This document shows, piece by piece, positions 1 to 6,410 of a stretch of 20,725 bases of DNA (the stretch's first letter is position 1; each line of letters begins with the position of its first letter). The stretch is from assembly GCA_002477275.1 (NCBI GenBank), contig DLOU01000022.1:11332-32056 (forward strand). Direction: 5' to 3'. The notes under the pieces were generated by a model that saw nothing but the letters and a program-made list of their open reading frames with translations, was not told the DNA's origin and ran no database searches. Origin of the DNA: Caryophanales bacterium UBA7476. Its GTDB lineage: Bacteria > Bacillota_I > Bacilli_A > RF39 > UBA660. The position numbers and the translations under genes were made by a program.

Positions 1-2
1 AA

Positions 3-839
3 ACGGTAGAGTATGATAATATCTTATATTATAAAGATCAGTGTCATAGTTTTATTAATCAAAAAACTAAAGAGAGTATTAATATGAGTGGCTTTAATGA
101 GATATTAACATCTATATCATCACTTTCAAAAATTTCTTTTTCTGTTAGAAAATATGTTGATTTTCAAAAAAATAAATATGTCAGAAAAGCACTCATTGAT
201 ATTATGAATGATAAAGAATTTTTTAAAAAATTATTATTTCCATCCTCAACAGATTTACATATTAGGACAATTTGCCCAATTTGTGGTTTAGGTAAAAAAA
301 ATATAGATAAATTACAAGAAAGTCATAATAGTAGTGAAATTAAACTTGAGGGTTATTGCCCTATTCATGGCAATTATGAAATAATAGTTAATGAAAATAA
401 TGATGAATATGTGGACATAAATACTCAATTTAGAGATTTAACTAAAGGTGTCGCAATGATTGAGGAAGATAAGAAAGAAAATACATTAACAATTATGCTT
501 GACGGCGGAGATTGGTCTGGAATTTGGGCGCAAAGAATGCACACAGAAGGATTAGTAAGACTTGGATTTAAAGAATTTCCTATAAGATTTTTTGCACCAG
601 TTATTTTAGATTGGTCTGGAGCTAAATTTTCAAAGAGTTTGTATCTAAAAAATGATGCTTATAAAAATATTAACAGTGCTTTTATTAATTATAATAACTT
701 CATTAATTTTTATGGATTAGATGGAATAAATAAATTATGGAGCGAAGTAAAAAGTTGGATAGATGAACCTAAGAAATTTTTTAGAAATTATTCTATAGAT
801 TATTTTCAAGATGTTATGGAGGGGAATTGTTGTGAATAA
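3..839 (+). CDS. Class I aminoacyl-tRNA synthetase-like protein (class I LysRS-like), 5' end cut by the window
   Basis: The frame is open from base 3 with no stop, so the first ATG at 84 is internal and the gene starts left of the window. The visible 278 residues hold a two-part Cys/His metal-binding knuckle (CPICG near 270-290, CPIHG near 355-370). After it comes a stretch with DWSGIWAQRMHTEGL, then ILDWSGAKFSKS near 605-640. The KFSKS matches the KMSKS signature of class I synthetases, and the order of zinc knuckle, DxSG region and KMSKS recalls class I lysyl-tRNA synthetase. The HIGH half would be upstream. The protein looks too short after KMSKS to carry a full anticodon-binding domain, so a paralog that ligates an amino acid to something other than tRNA is possible. 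Its stop overlaps the speD start by 8 bases, which implies translational coupling. Confidence 0.6.
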   Translation, partial: TVEYDNILYYKDQCHSFINQKTKESINMSGFNEILTSISSLSKISFSVRKYVDFQKNKYVRKALIDIMNDKEFFKKLLFPSSTDLHIRTICPICGLGKKNIDKLQESHNSSEIKLEGYCPIHGNYEIIVNENNDEYVDINTQFRDLTKGVAMIEEDKKENTLTIMLDGGDWSGIWAQRMHTEGLVRLGFKEFPIRFFAPVILDWSGAKFSKSLYLKNDAYKNINSAFINYNNFINFYGLDGINKLWSEVKSWIDEPKKFFRNYSIDYFQDVMEGNCCE

Positions 840-1200
840 ATTACTTGGCATACACTACATTGTAGATTACTACGAATGTAATAATAAATACTTAACATCT
901 GTTTCAAAAGTTAATAATATAATGAAAAACGCTAGTAAAATTGGTAAATTTAGTGTAGTAAAAAGTTGCTTTCATCAATTTCTGCCATGTGGTGTTAGTG
1001 GTGTAATGGTACTTAAAGAATCACATTTAACAATTCATACATGGCCTGAATATCAATATGCTGCCATAGATATATTCTTGTGTGATATAAATATAAATAT
1101 TGATAAAGTTGTAGAATATTTGAGTAGTGTATTTGAAACAAATAATTATAAAATCAAAAAAATTGAACGTGGAAAAATTTTGACTGAAATTAAAATATAA
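832..1200 (+). CDS. speD: S-adenosylmethionine decarboxylase proenzyme (SpeD, pyruvoyl type) or a SpeD-fold amino acid decarboxylase
   Basis: This 122-residue protein has the length of the short prokaryotic SpeD class 1b. It contains KESHLTIHTWPEYQYAAIDI, the self-processing signature. Ser64 in ESH would become the pyruvoyl group after cleavage between Glu63 and Ser64. His69 and Cys84 fall where the processing His and the catalytic Cys of the Thermotoga enzyme lie. I chose the GTG at 832 because GGAGGGG at 818-824 sits 7 bases upstream; an in-frame ATG at 811 lies before that site. SpeD normally makes decarboxylated SAM for spermidine synthase, but no speE is seen here. Some SpeD homologues are known to decarboxylate arginine or ornithine instead, so the substrate cannot be fixed from this sequence. 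The gene overlaps the synthetase-like gene and is followed by a terminator. Confidence 0.9.
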   Translation: MNKLLGIHYIVDYYECNNKYLTSVSKVNNIMKNASKIGKFSVVKSCFHQFLPCGVSGVMVLKESHLTIHTWPEYQYAAIDIFLCDININIDKVVEYLSSVFETNNYKIKKIERGKILTEIKI

Positions 1201-1205
1201 AAAAG

Positions 1206-1231
1206 AAATTTCCCTTACTGGGGATTTTTTT
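1206..1231 (+). terminator. Rho-independent terminator after speD
   Basis: AAATTTCCC pairs imperfectly with GGGGATTT around a short loop and is followed by a run of seven T. It closes the synthetase-like/speD operon and separates it from the recombinase unit. Confidence 0.7.
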
Positions 1232-1298
1232 ATGTTTTAAATAATTTGTATGTAATTATTTCTTTTTTTGTGTAATAAGATTAAATGGTGATATATAA

Positions 1299-1409
1299 AT
1301 GATTGATACTGAACTTGCTATAATTTTAAATGAGTACTTATATAAGAAAAAAATAATTAATTTTGATTTATATAATGATGCTTTAAAAAAATTAGGAGTT
1401 AATAGTTGA
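1299..1409 (+). CDS. Small 36-residue protein coupled to the serine recombinase
   Basis: ATG at 1299 follows GGTGAT at 1287-1292. The ORF encodes 36 residues rich in Leu, Ile, Lys and Asn, with the pattern LNEYLYKKKIINFDLYNDAL. That resembles the short helical motif (SHOCT-like) found in many small bacterial proteins, but the match is weak. Its TGA stop overlaps the recombinase ATG by one base (TGATG), and the recombinase ribosome binding site AGGAG lies inside its last codons. Translation of the two is therefore probably coupled. It could be an accessory directionality or regulatory factor, which is inference from position only. Confidence 0.55.
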   Translation: MIDTELAIILNEYLYKKKIINFDLYNDALKKLGVNS

Positions 1410-3055
1410 TGGATTTATGTAAAATTAGAAATGAAATATCAAGAGGAAAAAGTATATATAATATACCACTTAGAGTGACTTTTTATGCAAGAGTATCTAC
1501 TGATAAAGATGTGCAACTTAATTCTTTAGACAATCAGATTTTATATTTTAAAAATTTTATAATGGAAAATTCAAATTGGAGATATGTTGATGGATACATA
1601 GATGAGGGAATTAGTGGAACTAGTGTTAAAAATAGAACTAACTTTTTAAAAATGATTCACGACGCAAAAGAAGGCAAATTTGATTTAATACTAACTAAGG
1701 AAATATCTAGGTTTTCAAGAAATACAGTTGATAGTATTAAATATACTCAGGAACTTTTAGCTAGTGATGTTGGAGTATTATTTTTATCAGATAATATTAA
1801 TACGATATTACCTGATTCAGAGCTTAGACTTACTATAATGTCTTCAATTGCTCAAGAAGAGGTTAGAAAGCTATCTGAAAGAGTTAGATTTGGAATGAAA
1901 AGGTCTAGAGAAAAAGGACATGTTTTAGGTAATAATGTCATTACAGGTTATACAAAAGAAAAAGGTAAATTAAAGATAGATGAAAAAGAAGCAAAAATGA
2001 TTAGAAGAATTTATTCGTTGTACGCTAGTGGAGAATATGGCTTATCAAAAATATCTAGAATATTATATGAAGAAGGGTATAAAACTAAAAAAGGTGACTA
2101 TATTCATATAACAACTTTAAGAAGAATGATTACTAATCCTAAATACAAGGGATTTTATTGCACAAACACAGTTATGACAAAAGATTATCGAAATAAAAAA
2201 CAAATAAGATTGCCAATGAATGAATGGATTATAGAAGATAGTAAAGGTGAAATTCCTGCAATAGTGTCAGAAGAGTTATGGGATAAAGCAAACAAACTGT
2301 TGAAAATTAAAAAGGTAAATTACTTAAAAAATATAGAAGAGAAAAGAGTGTTTTCAAAAAGATATCCTTATAGTGGTAATATTTATTGTGAACATCATAA
2401 CTCTAAATATAAAAGAGTTAATAATAATGGAAATAGTTATTGGATATGTAATGAATATGCAATGCATGGTGATAAAACTTGTAAAAGCCCAAAATTATAT
2501 GAAAAAGAACTAGATAAAATCTTTAAAAATATTTATAGTCTTTTAATTGACAACTTTGATGAAATAAAAGATAAATTAATAAATATATATAAAAATACTA
2601 CCTTTAATGCGTGTAATGAAATAGAAAAATTAAAAAAGGAAATTAATAATTTAAATTATAAGAAGGAAAGTTTACTTGAATTATATATAGAAAAAGTAGT
2701 TGAAAAAGATGAATTTGAAACTAGAAATAATAAATACAACATTGAAATAAAAAAATTGAAAAAAGAAATAAAAGAACTAGAAAATAAAGATATTAATGCC
2801 ACACTTAATCAAATAAAAAAATTAGAACTAGGAGAGTTTATTAATCAAAATTTTGAAAAATTATCAAAACTTTTAATTGATAAGATAGTAGTTAAAAAAT
2901 CAGATGATAAAACAAAAGTAATCCTTAATACATACATAAACTTATTTAATATAACATATATATGGGATTACAATAATTTTGAAAAAATTTCGTCACTTTG
3001 TAGTCACAATGAAGATTATGACAGCTACTATTGCAATAGAAAATGGAAATATTAA
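1409..3055 (+). CDS. Large serine recombinase (integrase)
   Basis: Starting at ATG 1409 (AGGAG at 1394-1398) the protein is 548 residues. The N-terminal resolvase domain begins with RVTFYARVSTDKD, where Ser30 is the expected nucleophile. It continues with SLDNQI, DEGISGT and the LTKEISRFSRN helix typical of the catalytic fold. A recombinase domain follows at about residues 165-290. Next comes a zinc ribbon (CEHH near 330, then CNEY and CKSP) and a long Lys/Glu/Asn coiled coil near 400-475. Large serine integrases use this layout to recombine short attP and attB sites. The last 16 or so codons lie beyond the predicted crossover, inside the disrupted host gene, so the C-terminus and stop codon would change when the element excises. 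Confidence 0.95.
   Translation: MDLCKIRNEISRGKSIYNIPLRVTFYARVSTDKDVQLNSLDNQILYFKNFIMENSNWRYVDGYIDEGISGTSVKNRTNFLKMIHDAKEGKFDLILTKEISRFSRNTVDSIKYTQELLASDVGVLFLSDNINTILPDSELRLTIMSSIAQEEVRKLSERVRFGMKRSREKGHVLGNNVITGYTKEKGKLKIDEKEAKMIRRIYSLYASGEYGLSKISRILYEEGYKTKKGDYIHITTLRRMITNPKYKGFYCTNTVMTKDYRNKKQIRLPMNEWIIEDSKGEIPAIVSEELWDKANKLLKIKKVNYLKNIEEKRVFSKRYPYSGNIYCEHHNSKYKRVNNNGNSYWICNEYAMHGDKTCKSPKLYEKELDKIFKNIYSLLIDNFDEIKDKLINIYKNTTFNACNEIEKLKKEINNLNYKKESLLELYIEKVVEKDEFETRNNKYNIEIKKLKKEIKELENKDINATLNQIKKLELGEFINQNFEKLSKLLIDKIVVKKSDDKTKVILNTYINLFNITYIWDYNNFEKISSLCSHNEDYDSYYCNRKWKY
2990..3025 (+). other. Predicted attachment-site junction (attR side)
   Basis: To the right of about 3006 the plus-strand frame reads T-M-K-I-M-T-A-T-I-A-I-E, the well-known stretch just after the catalytic Ser of S11 D-Ala-D-Ala carboxypeptidases (normally A-S-x-T-K-I-M-T-A). 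To the left the DNA is recombinase coding sequence. The catalytic Ser codon is replaced by GTC (Val) at 3003-3005. The switch therefore lies within a few bases of 3003-3010. The exact crossover dinucleotide cannot be set without the left junction or an empty site. Confidence 0.7.
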
Positions 3056-3914
3056 TGATATTTATAAAGTGGGAGAAGAAGTTTTGCCTATGTATGGTAC
3101 TAATATATATTTAGAAGTAGGAGAAGAAATGAAACTTATCGATTTACTTTATGGATTGATACTTAGAAGTGGAAATGATAGTGCAGTAGTAATTGCTAAT
3201 AATATATGTGAAAATGAAGAAGGATTTGTTAAACTTATGAACTTGAAAGCATCTTCAATTGGTATGAATAATACTACTTTTAATAATTCTCATGGGCTTG
3301 ATGAAAAAACACAAAATTATTCTTCTGCTTATGATATGGCTCTTTTATCTAGTTATATTTATAAAAAATCTTCTTTATATAGAAAAATTACTTCTACATA
3401 TAAATATGAAGTAGCATCAAATAATAAAACTTATTTATGGTATAACAGAAATAAGTTTTTAAAAGAATATAAATTTGCTACTGGTGGAAAAACTGGTTAT
3501 ACTCCTAGTGCAGGAAAAACACTTGTTTCTACTAGTGAAAAAAATGGATTAAGACTTACTGCTGTTTCTTTAAAAGATCCTAATCATTATCAAAATCATA
3601 AAGATTTATATGAATATATCTATAGTAAATATCAAAGTTATTCTATTTTAGATAAAGAAAGTTTTTCTGTTGATGATTTCATTTTTAAGGATAATTTATA
3701 TATTAAAGAATCATTTAAATATCCTTTAACTCAAAAGGAAAAGGATAAAATTAAAACTATTTTAAGAATACAAAAAACTTCTAATTATAAAAATAATGAT
3801 AAAGTAGGGGAAGTTGTTATTTATTTAGATAAAGATATAATTGGAAATATAGATGTTTTTGTTAATACAAAAAAAGAAAAGAAGAAGAGCTTCTTTTCAA
3901 AATTATTTAATTAG
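3008..3914 (+). pseudogene. D-alanyl-D-alanine carboxypeptidase (peptidase S11), 3' part, disrupted by the element
   Basis: The fragment has the S11 penicillin-binding order after the nucleophile: KIMTATIAIENG, then LYGLILRSGNDSAVVIANNI with the SxN motif (SGN near 3169-3177), then FATGGKTGYTPSAG with the KTG triad near 3487-3496. A C-terminal domain follows. What is missing is everything before the SxxK lysine: signal peptide, first strands and the catalytic Ser. The frame can be extended left to a TTG at 2979, but those codons are recombinase DNA in another frame and no ribosome binding site supports them. Such enzymes trim the terminal D-Ala of peptidoglycan outside the membrane. As arranged here the gene cannot make active enzyme; excision could restore it. 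Its 3' end overlaps the convergent next gene by 8 bases. Confidence 0.85.
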
Positions 3915-4818
3915 TTTTAGCGAGTCTTAGAAAATTAATACTTGGCATTGTACCTAATCTTATTCCTAGTTTATCTGTTCCAACACCACTTGATACATAT
4001 AATCTTGTATCATTAATCTTATAATAACTCTTTGTATATTTTTTAGCATCTTTTCTTGTAAGTAGTCCTCCTACTTTAGGAATGTAAATTTCTCCATTTA
4101 GATTTCCACCAGTAAGAGCTAAATCTACTTTATAATTATTTAATACTTTATCTATTGTATCTGGTTCGTGCATTATTAATATGCTGTAAATATCTTTATT
4201 TGATTTTTCATCTTTATAATATGAGAAGGCTTTATTAATATCTTTTGTTTTACTTTTTAATCCTGTTATTAAAATAGGATTATTTTCTTTGTTATAAATT
4301 AAATCATATGAATCATCTAAAACAGTAAAACCTGCTTGAGTTAAAATAGTATTAAAATTATCCTTATCTTCATCACCACTTACTGCATATTTACCAATAT
4401 TAGCATTGATTTTATTTAATTCTTTTATTATATTTTCATTCTCTTCATGTTTTGCTTGATAATCTTGATCAATTAAATCTCCCGTAAATATTACAATATC
4501 TGGATTTCTTTTATTTATTTTCTTGACTAGACTTTTTAGTTCATCTTCAAATATAGTTGAGCCATATTGTAAGTCAGAAAACTGTATGATTTTTACTCCA
4601 TTAAAACTATCAGGAATGTTTTTTATTTCAATTCTTTCTTCTTTAACTTTTAATCCACTAGTAGATATTATTTTTGTATATACTATAAATATTACACTTA
4701 TAATAAAGAGTATAACTATTATTTTAATTACTTTTTTTACTAATTTTTTTCTTTTTTCTTTTATTTCTTCGTTTTCAATTTCATCTTGAATATCTTTATT
4801 AAGTTCTTCACGTGTCAT
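3907..4818 (-). CDS. Membrane-anchored metallophosphoesterase-like protein, probably catalytically dead
   Basis: ATG at 4818 is preceded on this strand by AAGGTGAT. The 303-residue protein has a charged N-terminus, one membrane segment at about residues 30-52, then a YkuE-type calcineurin-like phosphoesterase domain. Only part of the metal site survives. Motif I is SDLQYG instead of SDLHYG. Motif II, GDLID, is intact. Motif III is SGDEDKD where GNHD is expected. MHEPD keeps its His. The last motif is GGNLNGE where GHTHGGQ or GHSHNGQ is expected, so both His are lost. With at least four metal ligands changed, hydrolysis is unlikely. A binding or scaffold role outside the membrane is inference. 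The fold and C-terminal SSGVGTDKLGIRLGTMPSINFLRL look complete, so it is not simply decaying. Confidence 0.85.
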   Translation of the reverse strand: MTREELNKDIQDEIENEEIKEKRKKLVKKVIKIIVILFIISVIFIVYTKIISTSGLKVKEERIEIKNIPDSFNGVKIIQFSDLQYGSTIFEDELKSLVKKINKRNPDIVIFTGDLIDQDYQAKHEENENIIKELNKINANIGKYAVSGDEDKDNFNTILTQAGFTVLDDSYDLIYNKENNPILITGLKSKTKDINKAFSYYKDEKSNKDIYSILIMHEPDTIDKVLNNYKVDLALTGGNLNGEIYIPKVGGLLTRKDAKKYTKSYYKINDTRLYVSSGVGTDKLGIRLGTMPSINFLRLAKTN

Positions 4819-4889
4819 ATTATCACCTTAATAGTATTTTAACACGAAAAATAATATTATAAAATATTGTTTTTAATTTTAAAATTATA

Positions 4890-4898
4890 TGTTATAAT
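4890..4898 (+). promoter_or_regulatory. Extended -10 promoter for the membrane protein
   Basis: TGTTATAAT (TG at 4890-4891, TATAAT at 4893-4898) lies 25 bases before the GTG start. No good -35 is present at 17 bases, as is usual for extended -10 promoters. The gap 4819-4923 is divergent, so it should also hold the promoter for the minus-strand metallophosphoesterase-like gene; a reversed TATAAT is at 4856-4861. Confidence 0.6.
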
Positions 4899-4923
4899 TT
4901 TATCAGAATAGAGGTTGATTTGT

Positions 4924-5520
4924 GTGGCGAGAAAAAGTATAGAAAAAATAAAAGAAGAACAAAAAATTACAATTAGACAATTATCTGTTGCATATAGTTT
5001 CTTACTTTCTGCGATGGTTATTTTCTTGTATTCAACTCATAATATAAATCTTAATTTATATGGTGTTGATGTAAGTATAATGAATTTATTATTTCCACTA
5101 GTGTTTTTCTTATCATGTGTTACAGTGAAAGAACTTGGATATAAATATGGACTTAGAGCAGTTATTATTTCTACGATAGTATTATTCTTTTATGGAGCTT
5201 TTTGTAACTTCTTTGTTACTAGTAATTTCAATATATATAGTATTGGTGTTATTACTTTAGCATATTTTACTACTCAGTCTATTTGTTTATCTATTTATAA
5301 TTATTTCTTAGTTTATTCTAGACTTCCTATACTAATTGTTATTTCTAATTATGTGTTTAGCTGTTTAGTATATAATATGATATATATGTTATTTAATTAT
5401 AAAATGACTGTGTCAGGAACATTTTGGCTTGAATATTTTTTAGTAGTATTATTACAAGGTGTTTTAGCTGTTGTACTTGCTATATTTGATAGTATTGTAG
5501 AAAGAGGTATTGATGAATAA
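4924..5520 (+). CDS. Multi-pass membrane protein, distantly like VUT/YhhQ-type precursor transporters
   Basis: I chose the GTG at 4924 because GAGG at 4911-4914 lies 9 bases upstream; an in-frame TTG at 4915 would overlap that site. The 199-residue product begins with a Lys/Glu-rich cytoplasmic stretch, then has about six hydrophobic segments. The segment with NLLFPLVFFLSCVTVKELGY followed by KYGLRAVI has the shape of the VUT (queuosine precursor transporter) signature, where FPLxF is followed by an acidic/basic loop. The characteristic Asp and Glu positions of that family are not clearly kept, so this is a weak analogy. It could be another small integral membrane family. It stands alone between a divergent promoter and a bidirectional terminator. 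Confidence 0.6.
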   Translation: MARKSIEKIKEEQKITIRQLSVAYSFLLSAMVIFLYSTHNINLNLYGVDVSIMNLLFPLVFFLSCVTVKELGYKYGLRAVIISTIVLFFYGAFCNFFVTSNFNIYSIGVITLAYFTTQSICLSIYNYFLVYSRLPILIVISNYVFSCLVYNMIYMLFNYKMTVSGTFWLEYFLVVLLQGVLAVVLAIFDSIVERGIDE

Positions 5521-5536
5521 TACTTCTTTTTTTTGC

Positions 5537-5566
5537 AAAAAAAAATACTTTTTAAGTATTTTTTTA
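5537..5566. terminator. Bidirectional rho-independent terminator
   Basis: AATACTT (5544-5550), loop TTT, AAGTATT (5554-5560), flanked by an A run on the left and a T run on the right. The layout works for the plus-strand membrane protein and for the convergent minus-strand protease, whose last codons overlap it. Confidence 0.85.
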
Positions 5567-6265
5567 ATGTAATATTGTTGGTAATACTGCTACTAGTACT
5601 AATACGGTATTATGCATCATATGCATTGATATAGAAGGAAATGTTGAATCTATTTCATAATCCATATATGCAAACATAGCTCCTAGAGAACCATAAGGAA
5701 GTATATATAAGTATTCTAGAGGTGTTTTTATACTAAAACCAGTTACATGTAATAAACCAAATATAAATCCTGAGATAATTACAAACATCCATTTATTTTT
5801 GAATACATTTTTTAATGATTTCCTAAATACTATTTCTTCAATAATAGGAGCAAGAATTCCAGCAAATAATATCATAAGTATAGGTGTAGATTTAATCATG
5901 TCTTGAACAGCACTTTCATTTTGAGATTGTCCTAGTTTTAATACAAAATTAATGAATAGATTAAATACTACCATTGCTGCAAGCCCAATACCATAGTATT
6001 TAAATGCTGTATCAAAGTTTTTACCTAATTTTTTAGTAAAGTTCTTCCATTCAGGTTTAATATCTTTTTTATATATTAATGCAAAAATTACAATTAGTAT
6101 TACATATACAGCTAATCTTATAATAAAATCAGTGCTATCACTTAATGTTTTAACATTTAAACCAAATATTTTACATATTAGTAGTCTTATAAGTGAATTA
6201 AAAATAAATAGTGTAAATACTAATACCATTTTTAGTATGTTAATAATTAATTTTTTATTTTTCAT
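5564..6265 (-). CDS. CPBP family intramembrane glutamic protease (CAAX/Abi-type)
   Basis: The 233-residue protein starts at ATG 6265 with GTGAGG upstream on this strand. It has about seven hydrophobic segments. The C-terminal half carries the three family motifs: APIIEEIVFRKSL (EExxxR, near residue 142), FGLLHV (FxxxH) and a late HMMHN. These Glu and His residues form the intramembrane active site in this family. Members cleave prenylated proteins, process or confer immunity to bacteriocins, or regulate membrane partners. Nothing nearby points to a particular substrate, and no bacteriocin-like small gene is adjacent. It is transcribed alone from an upstream extended -10. Confidence 0.9.
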   Translation of the reverse strand: MKNKKLIINILKMVLVFTLFIFNSLIRLLICKIFGLNVKTLSDSTDFIIRLAVYVILIVIFALIYKKDIKPEWKNFTKKLGKNFDTAFKYYGIGLAAMVVFNLFINFVLKLGQSQNESAVQDMIKSTPILMILFAGILAPIIEEIVFRKSLKNVFKNKWMFVIISGFIFGLLHVTGFSIKTPLEYLYILPYGSLGAMFAYMDYEIDSTFPSISMHMMHNTVLVLVAVLPTILH

Positions 6266-6286
6266 GTATACCTCACTTTCTAAATA

Positions 6287-6295
6287 AGTATAACA
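6287..6295 (-). promoter_or_regulatory. Extended -10 promoter for the CPBP protease
   Basis: Read on the minus strand the bases are TGTTATACT, a TGn followed by TATACT, 22 bases before the start codon. The -35 region is only AT-rich. Confidence 0.55.
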
Positions 6296-6358
6296 TATAT
6301 TAGTTTTATATTTAACTAGATTTCTTTATTTTTTTATGTTATTTACAAATAATTTAAA

Positions 6359-6387
6359 TTGATTTTTGAGAGTTAACGTGATATAAT
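6359..6387 (+). promoter_or_regulatory. recG promoter
   Basis: TTGATT at 6359-6364 and TATAAT at 6382-6387 are separated by 17 bases. The -10 is also extended, with TGA in front. The start codon is 24 bases further on. Confidence 0.75.
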
Positions 6388-6410
6388 AACGTGGACGAGG
6401 AAGTGGTAGT

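Larger units (their letters stand above)
1..3007. mobile_element. Right end of an integrative element (serine-recombinase type), left end outside the window
   Basis: The element is bounded on the right by the junction with a D-Ala-D-Ala carboxypeptidase gene near 3000-3010. The recombinase is the last gene before the junction, the usual place for a serine integrase. The carboxypeptidase reads on the plus strand and its 5' part is not between 1 and 2990, so the left junction must lie beyond the window. That places the synthetase-like gene and speD inside the element as cargo. No relaxase, conjugation or phage structural gene is visible in this part, so the element class (integrative and mobilizable element, prophage or genomic island) is open. 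Confidence 0.75.

Noticed and set aside
4523..4789. 88-codon plus-strand ORF
   Set aside because: It lies fully antisense to the metallophosphoesterase-like gene, and its hydrophobic content mirrors that gene.
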